A program made the translations under genes and the position numbers. Shown here one piece after another: positions 1-9,063 of a DNA stretch of 64,000 nt. How positions within the stretch are numbered: the stretch's first letter is position 1; every line of letters begins with the position of its first letter. Source of the stretch: AP-15 sp963788085. Lineage in GTDB: Bacteria > Pseudomonadota > Alphaproteobacteria > ATCC43930 > CGMCC-115725. The notes under the pieces were generated by a model. The model was not told the origin of the DNA. It ran no database searches and saw only the letters and a program-made list of their open reading frames with translations. The stretch covers positions 1 through 64,000 of the forward strand of contig CAWBFS010000027.1 of NCBI GenBank assembly GCA_963788085.1, read 5' to 3'.

Positions 1-92
1 GGAGTAATCCCCCGGCGATCCGGACCCTCGATGATGTCGAACCCCGCACCGGCCCGCCCTATCCGCGCGATGGGGCGGGCCGCTTCACTTGG

Positions 93-281
93 ATGGCGAT
101 GCGTCCCTGGGGCCACCGGGCCGCGTGGCCCAATCCTGGAGACGGTCGAAGGATGAGGATGTGGGGCCGCCTTCAACGATCGGTGCGGAACGGCATAATG
201 GAGGGGATCCTTCTCGTCGAGGGATGGACCGGGGGACATGATGAATCCCTGAAGTCGGAGATCTGCCAGACGATCTCATGA
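93..281 (+). CDS. small hypothetical protein, first gene of a disrupted operon
   Basis: A 62-codon frame ends in TGA inside an ATGA overlap with the next gene, which begins at 278. The overlap suggests translational coupling and is the main reason to keep it. The C-terminal half (ILLVEGWTGGHDESLKSEI) looks more protein-like than the Arg/Trp-rich N-terminal half, so the true start may be the ATG near 198 or the gene may begin left of the window. I do not recognise the family. Confidence 0.3.
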   Translation: MAMRPWGHRAAWPNPGDGRRMRMWGRLQRSVRNGIMEGILLVEGWTGGHDESLKSEICQTIS

Positions 282-506
282 CGCGATTCCTGTTCTGGAA
301 TTACCGATACGACGGCCCTGATCGAGCGGACCTCCTGGCCCGACTGATCGAGGTGGAGGCGATCGACGTGGCTATCCTGGCCGAATCGTGCGTCGACCCT
401 GCCTACTTGATCGACCGCCTTCGAGCGGCCGGGCGTTCGTTCTCAGGGCTACCGATCCCCCCACCCCTGGATCGAGATCTTCGCGGGATACCCGGCCGAC
501 TGCTTC

Positions 507-2033
507 CTAGTAGTACACGCAAGGAACTATCCAGTATCCCGCAACCTCTGTTTCCGGGCCTTGGCGTGGCACGCGGCGGCGATCCGGTTCCGCCGCTGCC
601 GCCATTCGGAGAGCTTGATCGCGTGTCGTTCGGGCCGCTTGGGAGGCGCGGGGGCGAAGATGACTTGCAGCAGCCTCCGCACATCAGGCAACGTCAAGCC
701 GTCCTCGGTTTTTTCCTCCCAGCCGCCGCGTTTGCAGGACCAGGAACCACAGCGCCAGCATGACCAGGGTCATGTGGTGGTGGAAGCCGCGCCAGCCCGG
801 ACCTCGTAGTCGTCCAGCCCCACTTCCTGCTTGCCCCGCAGGAAGCAGTCCTCGACCGGCCAGCGATTATGCCCCGCCTGCGCCAGCTCCAGCAGCGGGC
901 AATCCCGGCTCGCGTTGCTCAGGTAGTACTTGATGTAGGGCGCCTGGTCGCAGCTCCGCTCGATCACCAGCCACAACTCCGGCCCCGGCAGGTCGTCCCG
1001 CTCGACCACCAAGCGGATCGCGGCGAAGTGCGCCACCTGGGTCCCCTTGCTCCCCTCGCGGAACCGCAGCCGCTTCCAGGCCCCGGCCGGCAAGGCGGCC
1101 GTGATCGCCTCGGCCGTCTGCGGCTCCGGTTGGCCCGGGGCGACCCGCGGCTTGTCGGCGCCGGCCCCGCGCCCCGCCCGGCCCTTCCACCTCGGGGCGA
1201 CGCAACCAGCCGCGGCAGGTCTTGGGGACTTCGCCGATGTAGCGCTCGCCCAGCTCCTCCAGGCCGCTGAGGAACTCGGGGTCCTTGCCGTAACCCTCGT
1301 CGAACGTCACCCAGCCATGGCGGATCCTCGGCCCGACGCTGCCGGATCAGCTCCGAGGCCAACTCCGGCTTGGTGCGGAAGACGACGCCTTCGGGCACGC
1401 CGGCCTCTTCGCGGCGCGCGGCGTCGTTGGCCCATTCGTCCTCCGGCAGATACAGCCGCTCGTCCAGCAGCGTGTGCCCCGCCGGCACTGGCGTAGGCCA
1501 GGAAGACGGCCACCTGGCAGTTGTCGATCTTGCCGGTCGCGCCGCAGTACTGCCGGGCCACGCCCACGCTCTTGTCGCCACACTTGGGGAAGCCCGACTC
1601 GTCCACGATCAGCGTGCCGGCTTCGCTGCCCAGTTCCTGGTCCGACCCAGCGGACCAGCTCCTCGCGGGGCGGCTCGTCGGGCCAGGCCGACTGGCCGAG
1701 GAAGACCTGGGTCATGCGGACCTGCGACGGATCGCCGTGGACCTTCAGCGCGATGGCCTCGGCCGTCTTGGTGCTCTCGGCATCCAGGAGCAGGCCGCGG
1801 AGATAGGCCTTGGCCCGCTCGCGGCGGCTCTCGGTGCGCCGGTCATCCACCAGCAACGGGGTGAATCGCTCGGAGAATTCCTCGAAGAGGGGCAGCGCCT
1901 GCCGCAGGTCTTTGGGGGTCATCGACAGCCTCCCTGTCGGCCAGCAATCGAATCCGTCGGGCTCCGAGGTCCGCCCAGCCTACCCGAAACCCCCCTGCGG
2001 AGAAAGATCAAGTTTCTTGCGCTGTACTACTAG
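507..2033. mobile_element. IS701-family insertion sequence with CTAG target duplication
   Basis: The element proper is 511-2029 (1,519 bp), a normal length for IS701. Left and right ends form imperfect inverted repeats of about 20 bp (left TAGTACACGCAAGGAACT; right, reversed, TAGTACAGCGCAAGAAACT). CTAG flanks both ends (507-510 and 2030-2033), matching the YTAR four-base target reported for this family. It carries one transposase on the minus strand and lies inside the EEP-family gene. Confidence 0.87.
527..1922 (-). pseudogene. IS701-family DDE transposase, frameshifted
   Basis: The protein can be followed from MTPKDLRQALPLFEEF at 1922 to a stop at 527. It contains the typical IS701 block DESGFPKCGDKSVGVARQYC, then KIDNCQVAVFLAY and LLDERLYLPEDEWANDAARR, a middle region around LRFREGSKGTQVAHFAAI and a C-terminal tail rich in basic residues. 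At least four one-base shifts (near 1650, 1480, 1310 and 780) break it. They resemble errors in GC-rich runs rather than a programmed shift, but either way the sequence as given does not encode an intact transposase. Confidence 0.83.
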
Positions 2034-2781
2034 ACTTCGTTCGGGACGAGGGGCGACTTTGCTTGCGACGACTCCGGGTGCCCGGACGGGTTGATATCCT
2101 GCTCGGGGCGGTTCACCTGGTGAGCGGGTTGCATCGCGAGCGATCGGAGTGCAAGGGGGAAGCGGATCCCCTGGCCCGCCCTCCGCGAGGCCCAGCGCGA
2201 GCCATCGGTGGGTCATGAACGAACCCTCATCGTCGGGGATTTCAACCTGAATCCCTTCGACGATGGGATGATCTTCCCCAGCGGATTCGGAGCGATGATG
2301 ACCAAGGGGCTCGTTCGCAAGACCCGCGAGGCCCACGATCGTTACAGCGGCCGCTTCTACAATCCAATCTGGGCCCGGCTGGGCCGCGAGGTCGAAGGGG
2401 CGCCGCCCGGGACCTATTACTGGAGTGCGCTCGGCAACTGAACGTCTACTGGAATTACCTGGATCAGGTCCTCGTCGGTGCCGATCTGGTGAACGATTTC
2501 CCGGCCGATCGGTTCCGCATCCTCACCTCGATCCTCGGCCCTACCGGGCCGATCTCACTCATCAGGGAGACCGGCCGTCATTGGGTTATCGACCTGTCCG
2601 ACCATCTCCCGTTGGTCTTCGATGTGGACTTGCCGATGGAGGTTGATCACCATGGCTGAAGCGACCGAAAGCTACTGGCCCACCGAGATCCCCGACGCGG
2701 CCGACCCCGAGCCCGTCGCGATCTTGAACGCGGATTTCCGCGGGCCGGAAAATAGTTAATCTTCGGACGCTTGTCGTCAAC

Positions 2782-4377
2782 CTATTCGAAGGCGAATCGG
2801 ATGCGCCGATCGCCCAGCCAGGGGATCGGCGCCGCCTCGCGATCCAGGGCCGCTTCGCGCACGATCGGGTTATGGCTGCGCCGGTCCAATCGGACGATGA
2901 TCTCCTCGTCCTCGACCTTCACCGTCCCCGCGGTCTCGACGAACAGGCGGTAGAGCTGCTTCGGCGCCGCCTTCTCGTAGCCCCGCAGCCGCTTGCCCAG
3001 CCAGCGGTAGCAGCCGTTGGCCACCACCGTCAGGACCGCGTCCAGGTCCACATTCAGCCGCACCTCGCTCGCCAGGCAGTCGAGGTGGAAGAAGTTCACG
3101 CTGATCCCCAGGCCGTCCTCCACCCGGTTCCGCCCGGCGTAGCGGATGATCACGTTCCGCGCCGTCTCCTGCGAGTGGTTCGTCAGGAAGAGCGTCGGCT
3201 TCTCTCGGCCCAGGCCGTCCACGGCGAGCTGGCGGATCGGGCCCTCATAGCCGCGCAGCTTGATCGTCTCGTCGATATACCGGATCGGCTGATGGCACCG
3301 CCGGGCCGTATCCAGCACGGCGCCGGCCCAGGCCGACCGCGGTAGCGACTCCAACCGGCGGAGGATCGCCGAGCCGCGGCGGCGGATGGTGATGAACGAG
3401 ATACCGCGGGCATTGATCCGGGACAGCTCGGCGTAGTCGACGACCTTGGAGTCGATGTAGAGCCACCGTGGATCGTGCCCGGTGACAGCCTGCCAGAAGT
3501 TGACGAACCGCATCACCTCCGTGGGCTGATCGACTCGGGTCAGGTTGGCGTTGGCATAACACAGGCAGCGGCTCTCCTGCTCCAGGCGCGAAGAAGGTCT
3601 GGACGCTCGGGCCGGCCGAGCCGCGGAGCGGCAGGTAATGCTGATCGAGGCCGGTCGGGTCGCCCCGGTAGGGGATGGGATGGAAGTCCAGCGAGAAGGT
3701 GTCGGCGGCCGGGAACAGCGCGGCGCCGAGGGCCGGCACCCAGCCCCGGAGGAGCCCGAGTTGGTTCTCGCGGGTGGTCCGATACGAGTAGTCGGTGGCG
3801 AAGGACTTCTTGGGAAGGATGTTCAACCCGGCGAAGAGGCCCAGGGCTTCATCGAGGTTGAAGTCATCGATGTGGCTCCGCCGTTCCTTGTCGAGGAGCT
3901 TCAGGGCCAGCAGGGCCAGGATCGCGGCGGGGGCAGGGACCATCTCCGAGCCGGGATAGTCCGCGGCGACGACAATCCGGTCGAGGCGGACCCGGGCCAA
4001 GATCGGGAGGAAGAGGAAGACCCCGGCGGCGCGGGTCCGCAGCCGCCGCCCGGTGGTCAGGTCGAGGGTCCGCTGATCGGCGATGGGGGCGTCCTCTGGC
4101 CCGTCGCGGTCCTCGCGGCGAGCCCGGCCCGTGGGTCGTCCGCGGCCGTCGGGGACGAAAAGGGGGGGATGTCCTGGCCACGGATGTCATGTCGGAATCG
4201 ACTGATCAGGACGTTGAGTGCGGCCGGCTTGTATCCGAACCGGGCCGCGACCTCCGCCGGAGGCCGCCCCTCAATGAAGCAGGCGCGGAGCGCTTCGTAG
4301 CGGCGATGGAAGGTGGATCGGGGCTGGAGGAAGAAGTCCTTGCAGGGCTGGTCGTCCATGGTGTCGGCTCGCATCAA
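2782..4377 (-). pseudogene. DDE transposase with N-terminal helix-turn-helix, frameshifted
   Basis: The frame starts MMRADTMDDQPCKDFF at 4377 (the ATG at 4359, MDDQPCKDFF, is an alternative) and enters a helix-turn-helix (RPPAEVAARFGYKPAALNVL). It continues through RVRLDRIVVAADYPGSEMVP and DTFSLDFHPIPYRGD, a likely catalytic Asp region, then DPRWLYIDSKVVDYAELSRI (second Asp) and the C-terminal VRLDRRSHNPIVREAAL, ending at 2782. Frame changes occur near 4157, in a run of G bases, and near 3590. About 500 residues in total. The helix-turn-helix plus DDE layout supports a transposase; the family is left open. Confidence 0.75.
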
Positions 4378-4542
4378 TTAACTGTTTTCTGACATCCCGG
4401 AGCCCCCGAGCGTATCGGTTGCGCCGAAGGGGGCAAGAGGGCGGCCGAGCCGCCCGCCCGGCGATTTCCGCGGGCAAGAGTCGCCTCGCGGGCCCAGGGG
4501 GTCCTCGCCCGGCCGATTCTGGAGATGCGGATGCCCGGCCAC

Positions 4543-4642
4543 GCGGGCCGGAAAATAATTAATGATTCGGGGCCGGGAAGCCGGTTTTTCCCTGGAATAC
4601 CAGGGTCGAGCCGGCGGAAACATTAATTATTTTCCGGCCCGC
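4543..4642. repeat. nested copy of the IS end forming a 22-bp inverted repeat
   Basis: Bases 4543-4564 (GCGGGCCGGAAAATAATTAA then TG) are a perfect inverted copy of 4621-4642, which is the inner part of the element's right terminal repeat. The arms are 56 bp apart. A more degenerate relative lies near 4370-4390. The right end of this element therefore carries two transposase-end-like sequences in opposite orientation. Confidence 0.75.
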
Positions 4643-5086
4643 GGAAATCCGCGTTGAAGGAACAGGCCGCGCTGCTCAGAGGACGGACGAACAACGCGGT
4701 GGAGGCCGTCGTGAGGACGAGCACCGAGGGCGGGACAGCGTATCATTCCCTGTACCTCAAGGCCGACGCCCTGGGGGATTACCTCTACAAACTTCTCTAC
4801 ATCGCCCATCCGGTGATCGGCCATGCCGGGGATTACCCGATCACGGCACAAAGTTCGGCGGGCGGGGAGCCGAAGCAGATCGCGAACGAGGACGGTTTTC
4901 GCGAATGGCTGAAGAACCAGCTCTCTTCGGATTATGTTCGGGTCGCAGTCAGCAGTTTGCTTCGATACGTCCACGACGCACGCCGGGTGATCGGGCCGGC
5001 TAGAGGCGATGGAGCCCCTTGCGCCGTACGATGGCGTTCAACGCCCGCTCCGAGTTGGCGAGGCCATCCCGGCGACTCCGAGGATC

Positions 5087-5821
5087 ATGGCCATGTCCGC
5101 TTCACCCTCGGTCGGACGCCCCGCGAAAGCCGATGCGATCCCGCCTTGCGACGGCGAGCGCCTCACCCGCGACGAATTCGAGCGTCGCTATGATGCGATG
5201 CCGGGCCTGAAGAAGGCCGAGCTCATTGAAGGAGTCGTCCGCATGCCCTCTCCCGTGCGCCACGAGCAGCACAGCAAACCGCATTCGCGCGTCATCGGTT
5301 GGCTATGGGTCTACACGGCCAGCACGCCCGGCGTGGATTCGGGCGACAACGGCAGCATCCGGCTCGACATGAACAACATGCCCCAGCCCGACGGATACCT
5401 GATCGTCCGTCCGGAGCACGGCGGGCGGGTGCGGATCAGTGGCGACGATTACATCGAGGGCGGCCCCGACCTGGTCGCCGAGGTCTCGGCGAGCACCGCC
5501 GACCGCGATCTCGGCGAGAAGCGTGAGGCGTATCGTCGGAACGAGGTCGGCGAATCCATCGTCTGGCGGGTCGTTGACCCGGGCGGTGGACTCGTTCGTC
5601 CTGCGTGATGGGCGTTACGATCGCCAGGAGCCGGGGGCCGACGGCCTCCTCCGCAGCGCGGCCTTCCCGGGCCTCGGCTCGACCCGGCGGCGCTGACGGC
5701 CGGCGACTCGGCGCGGGTCCTGGCGGTGGTGCAGCAGGGGATCGGCTCCGCGGAGCATGCCGAGTTCGTCGCCCGACTGGCCGCGGCCTCGGCCCCGATG
5801 CCGGATGCACCGCCCCCCTGA
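5087..5821 (+). CDS. Uma2-family (DUF820) putative endonuclease, frameshifted near the end
   Basis: The start ATG at 5087 gives MAMSASPSVGRP, before the typical Uma2 opening ERLTRDEFERRYDAMP and KKAELIEGVVRMPSP. The PD-(D/E)XK core is visible: MPQPDGYLIV (the Asp of the PD motif), then GPDLVAEVSASTADRDLGEK with the E-x-S pattern, then KREAYRRNEVGESIVWRVVD. Near 5580 the frame jumps to RAVDSFVLRDGRYDRQEP and again near 5675, ending TGA at 5819-5821. Uma2 proteins are numerous in Planctomycetes and Cyanobacteria; their role is not settled. Two more copies lie at 9,064-10,339. Confidence 0.72.
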
Positions 5822-6044
5822 GCCGGAGTGCCGACTCGCCCGGCCCGGGCCCGGCCGCGGTCGGGCGAGGCGGCCGGGTCCGATCGGCCCCGGACCGGCG
5901 GAGGTGCTCCGGACCGCCCGGGGGATCGGAGCTCGATCCCGCGGAACTCTCGCCCCGGTCTCGACGTCATCAAATCGTGGGGAAGCGGATCGTCTTCTGC
6001 TCCCGAAGCCATGCGGATAGAATGACCGGGGAGGAGGATATCCG

Positions 6045-6259
6045 ATGCCGACCCTCGAGCAAGAATCCACGATCCCTCCCGAGCTCATGGCGGAGCTCGA
6101 AGCGGCGGTCAGACCGGCTGATGAAGGGGGTACCGCGATCCCGAGGCCATGCGGCAGGCCGCCGAGGAGATGGACGCGGCCCGCGAGGAACTCAGGAATC
6201 GGCAGGGCGAGATGAGGATCGCCGTCGATCTCGTCCGGGAGTCCCGCGACGAGCCATGA
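6045..6259 (+). CDS. probable VapB-type antitoxin, frameshifted
   Basis: A GAGGAGG ribosome site precedes ATG at 6045 (MPTLEQESTIPPELMAELE). A one-base shift at the GGGGG run near 6130 leads to YRDPEAMRQAAEEMDAAREE and a stop at 6257-6259. The stop overlaps the PIN-toxin start as ATGA, the usual antitoxin-toxin coupling. The protein is short, acidic and helical like VapB-type antitoxins, but I see no defined DNA-binding motif, so the role comes mainly from its neighbour. Confidence 0.5.
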
Positions 6260-6675
6260 GGTACGTGCTCGATTCGTGCGTAGCGTTGAAGTGGGTGCTG
6301 CCCGAGCCGGACACACCGACGGCCGTGCGGATCCGCACCGAGTTCCTCAGGGGAGACCTCGAGCTGATCGCGCCGGACATCTTCCCGGTCGAGGTCGCCC
6401 ATGGCGTGGCGCGGGCGGAGCGGCGGGGCGTCATCCGGCCGCCGATCGGTGCCGCGCCGGCTCCGCAACATCCTGAGTCACGCGCCGGATCTCCATCCCT
6501 ACCTGCCGCTACTGCCGCGAGCCTTCGCCCTGGCTTCCCAGGCCCGCATCGGCGTGTAGGACTGCCTATACGTGGCGTTGGCCGAGCGGGAGGGCTGCGC
6601 TGCTCGACGGCCGACGACCGCCTCGCGGGCGCTCAGCCCGCGCATCCCTTCATCGTGCTGCTCGATTCGATCTGA
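6256..6675 (+). pseudogene. VapC-like PIN-domain ribonuclease toxin with a stop and a frameshift
   Basis: MRYVLDSCVALKWVLPEP opens with the first PIN Asp (residue 6). The second acidic site is in FPVEVAHGVARAERRG. The C-terminal acidic cluster is readable as DCLYVALAEREG followed by LTADDRLAGAQ. Three faults occur: a frame change near 6455 after IGAA, a TAG at about 6558 where related proteins have Tyr (GV-stop-DCLYV), and a one-base shift near 6600. These may be sequence errors or real decay of the toxin. It follows an antitoxin-like frame with ATGA overlap. Confidence 0.65.
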
Positions 6676-6941
6676 TCCCGTGGCGATGGCGATTCGGCTC
6701 CGACCCGGGCGGGCCGTCGAGGCCGGCCGATCCGGCCCACGACCCGGCCGCGGGCGGGCGGTGCGGTCGGGTCGGACGGGCGACCGACCGACGGGGGCCG
6801 GACCTCGGATCATCCGGGGAATCGGGGAGCCGACCCTGAAATCATGGATCGACACCGATTCCGGCCCCGACACCGATTCCGGCCCCATCGTCCTGAGCCG
6901 GCCGCTCGGTCCGTCTCGCCCCGGGCGGGCGATGGAGCAGA

Positions 6942-7683
6942 TCAGATAGACCTGGGTCGTCGGGAGGAATGCGCAGCTCGTGAAGAATAGGATGCCGGTC
7001 AGTCCGAGGATGATCGTCGACGGCTCGGGGACGGAGCTGATCTGGACGTCCTGGATGCGGCCGTCGAAGTACCCGACGTTCTCGGCCTCCCCGATCGTCA
7101 GCGGTGCATTCGGAAAGGGGATGCTCGCCGCGTTCGTCACCGACCCCAGGGAGTTGCCATCCACGTAGAAGGTGTAGGTCGAACCGATCCTCGTCACCGA
7201 GTAATAATCCCAGTCACCGATCGTCGGGGTGAAGGTGCCGGGGGAGCTCAGGAAGATGGGGCCCAGGGACGGGCTATTGATGTGCCAGACGAGGTGCCCG
7301 CTCCCGTCATAGAAGAATATCCACTTGTTTTGGTCCCCGGGCCCCTCGTCGTTCCCGATGAAGACGTTCGGGGCGGACGTGATCGGGCCGGTCCGGATCG
7401 ACGCGAAATTGGCCCACAGCCCGATGCTGAAGGGCGTCTCCCCGAAGGCGAAGTCGGAGGACGCGGGCGCGGACATGTACTGATTCACGCCGTCGAACTG
7501 GAAGGCCTGCTGGCCGCTCACCCCCGCGCCGTAGCCGGCCCCGTTGACCAGCGTCCCGTCGTGGGCCCCGGTGGAATCGGCCGCGGTGCCGTTCCCCGAC
7601 CAGTAGGCGATCAATCCGGCACTCGCGGGCTGGACGAAGCCGATCGCGAACACGAAGGCGAGGACGAGATTCTTCCCTGTCAT
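6942..7683 (-). CDS. secreted LamG-domain protein with PEP-CTERM sorting signal
   Basis: A GGGGAGG site lies 8 bases before ATG at 7683. The product has a signal peptide (MTGKNLVLAFVFAIGFVQPASA), then a LamG/concanavalin-like jelly-roll domain (GLIAYWSGNGTAADSTGAHDG; QFDGVNQYMSAP; TFYVDGNSLGSVTN; PLTIGEAENVGYFDGRIQDV). The C-terminus is VPEPSTIILGLTGILFF, the Pro-Glu-Pro motif and membrane helix cut by exosortase. As given, the frame runs on to 6499. Removing one C from the CTCCC run near 6965 gives AFLRRPRSI and a stop at 6942, the normal short basic tail, so the extension is almost certainly an indel artefact. No exosortase is in the window. Confidence 0.85.
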
Positions 7684-8317
7684 GGCGGCTAACCTCCCCA
7701 ATTGGATGGCAGGAGCCCAATCCGCAGGCCGGCGGCCCACGCAAGGCGGAGGACGTATGGCCCCCCGCCGTTGACGGCCAGGTCTCACGCCGTCCCCCGG
7801 ACAATGTGAAGTTTGGCATGCACACCTTTGATTGTCGAGTCACGGCCGAAAATGGTCTGATGACTGAAAATTTCCAGGGCTGTTGCAATAAATCAACATC
7901 CGGACGGAAAGCCGGGACAAGGTGAATATCGGGACGGAAAGCCGGGACAGGGACGGAAAGCCGGGACATAGTGAATGTCGGCATCTGTCAGAGGCTCGTC
8001 CGCTATCTGATGACGTGACAAAGGATGCGACGCGGCCCAGGCATCGGGCCGCCGCTCATCGAGCCGGTCCGCCCGATGGGCCGGCGGGCGACTGCGGACA
8101 TCCCGGAGACTGGATGAACGGAGGGACTCTCTCTCCTCTGCGGATCGGTCGGCCCGCTCGCCATCCGATTGGCCCCTGGAGGGGCGCCGGCCCGCCCGAT
8201 GTGTCCCTGCCGGACGGCGAGGCGCCGTGACGGCTGGTGTTCAGGCCGGGCTGGCACGTGAAAAGACCCCACGGAACTCGTTAAGATGGAGTCGCCCAGC
8301 GCGAGAGGAGGCGAGTC
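7684..8317. other. intergenic region with short direct repeats; no gene seen
   Basis: About 630 bp separate the divergent LamG gene and the DUF433/DUF5615 pair. Frames here are short and lack ribosome sites or family resemblance. The only structure I see is the repeat cluster at 7902-7968. The ribosome site for the DUF433 gene (GAGGAGGCGAG) is at its right edge. Confidence 0.6.
7902..7968. repeat. three direct copies of an 18-bp repeat
   Basis: GGACGGAAAGCCGGGACA occurs at 7902-7919, 7932-7949 and 7951-7968. The last two are separated by one G and the first two by a 12-bp spacer. The spacing is irregular and there are too few copies for a CRISPR array. It could be a set of protein-binding sites or remains of a mobile-element end. 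Confidence 0.75.
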
Positions 8318-8548
8318 ATGAGGTGGCAGGACCGGATCAGCGCGACCCCGAATGTGTGCCACGGCAAGCCGTGCATCAAGGGGACGCGGGTGCTCGTGTC
8401 CGTGGCGCTGGCGGACGTCGCGGCCGGCGAGTCGTTCGAGGCCATCATCAGGGGATATCACATCCAGCGGGAGGACATCCAGGCGGCCCTGTTCTACGCG
8501 GCCGATCTGGCCCGGGATCGTTTCGTCCCGCTCCCCGAGGCGGTCTGA
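8318..8548 (+). CDS. DUF433-family antitoxin-like protein
   Basis: The 76-residue protein has the DUF433 signature: RISATPNVCHGKPCIKGTRV followed by a helical region (SFEAIIRGYHIQREDIQAAL). It is about the usual length, with a good GAGGAGG site 6 bases upstream. DUF433 proteins pair with DUF5615 PIN-like proteins and are treated as the antitoxin half (VapB45 group). The partner begins at 8550, overlapping nothing but almost touching the stop. Predicted to bind DNA and neutralise the partner. Confidence 0.85.
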   Translation: MRWQDRISATPNVCHGKPCIKGTRVLVSVALADVAAGESFEAIIRGYHIQREDIQAALFYAADLARDRFVPLPEAV

Positions 8549-8549
8549 G

Positions 8550-8914
8550 ATGCCCTTCAAGACCGACGAGAACCTGCACGAGGAGGTCGCGGAGCCATGC
8601 GACAGAACGGGCATGATGCCGTCAGCGTCTACGACCAGCAGATGCGGGGGAGTGCGGATGACGACCTGGCCGCCGTGTGCCGGCGCGAGGGGCGTGTGAT
8701 CGTGACGCAAGACCTGGACTTCTCCAATATCATCGCCTTCCCGCCGGAGGAATACCCGGGCATCATCGTCTTCCGCCTTCATGACCCGAGTCGGCCTTCC
8801 CTCCTCGCCGCGATGCGCCGACGGCTCCCGATGCTGGCGTCAGAACCGTTGTCGGGGTGCTTGTGGACTGTCGATGACGCCGGCGTTCGCATCCGGCCAG
8901 GGAAGCAGCCGTGA
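8550..8914 (+). CDS. DUF5615 PIN-like toxin, frameshifted near the start
   Basis: MPFKTDENLHEEVAE carries the first acidic site (TDENL). A one-base change near 8597 is needed to continue into MRQNGHDAVSVYDQQMRG and the core DDDLAAVCRREGRVIVTQDL followed by DFSN, with the family's second acidic cluster. It ends IIVFRLHDPSRP...GVRIRPGKQP. This is the standard architecture of PIN-like proteins coupled to DUF433. As given, the frame is interrupted, probably by a missing base. Expected to be a metal-dependent ribonuclease; target unknown. Confidence 0.78.
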
Positions 8915-9063
8915 ACGGGTGGCAGGAACGCGGAGGGCGGCCGAATTGGGGGTCATTTGGTGTCAGCCGGCCTGCTCGCTCCGCCGGGAATCGCTTATCC
9001 TCGGGGGAAGAGCCAGGACTGCCTTCCCCGCGCCGGGGGAGCCCATCGGGAGACCTCGCCATC

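Larger units (their letters stand above)
278..2659 (+). pseudogene. endonuclease/exonuclease/phosphatase-family protein split by an IS701-family element
   Basis: The N-terminal part starts at 278 (MTRFLFWNYRYDG) and the rest resumes after 2033. When the element at 511-2029 and one CTAG copy are removed, the frame reads YPADCFL followed by DFVRDEGR. The family's hallmarks are present downstream: a GAVHL strand, the metal/catalytic motif VGDFNLNPFDDGM (about 2236) and the C-terminal SDHLPLVFDV (about 2598). These match the EEP fold of Mg-dependent phosphodiesterases and nucleases. Two further one-base shifts, near 440 and 2180, are probably sequence errors. The stop overlaps the start of the next gene (ATG at 2652). 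Substrate unknown; the copy here cannot make a full protein. Confidence 0.78.
2729..4653. mobile_element. insertion sequence with 32-bp inverted repeats and TTGAA target duplication
   Basis: The ends at 2729-2760 and 4622-4653 are 32-bp inverted repeats differing at one base (they begin CGCGGATTTCCGCGGGCCGG). TTGAA stands directly outside both (2724-2728 and 4654-4658). The 1,925-bp element holds one DDE transposase on the minus strand and about 240 bp of non-coding DNA at its right end. I cannot assign the IS family with confidence; the 5-bp duplication and length fit several DDE families (IS4- or IS1634-like). Confidence 0.9.
2652..5193 (+). pseudogene. unknown protein, third gene of the operon, split by a 1.9-kb insertion sequence
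   Basis: The start ATG at 2652 overlaps the stop of the EEP gene. The first 26 codons (MAEATESYWPTEIPDAADPE...) run into the left end of the element at 2729. Removing 2729-4653 plus one TTGAA restores ...AILKEQAALLRGRTNNAVEAVV in frame. The remainder is mixed helix (YHSLYLKADALGDYLYKLLY, GFREWLKNQLSSDYVRVAVSS). Coding character fades after about 4990 (HDARRV), although the frame stays open to 5193 into the next gene; a lost stop near 4990 is likely. No recognisable family. Its operon position suggests a partner of the EEP nuclease. Confidence 0.7.

Noticed and set aside
6499..6941. C-terminal extension of the LamG PEP-CTERM protein
   Set aside because: PEP-CTERM tails end a few residues after the membrane helix. 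One extra C in a CTCCC run explains the extension, which is otherwise low-complexity.
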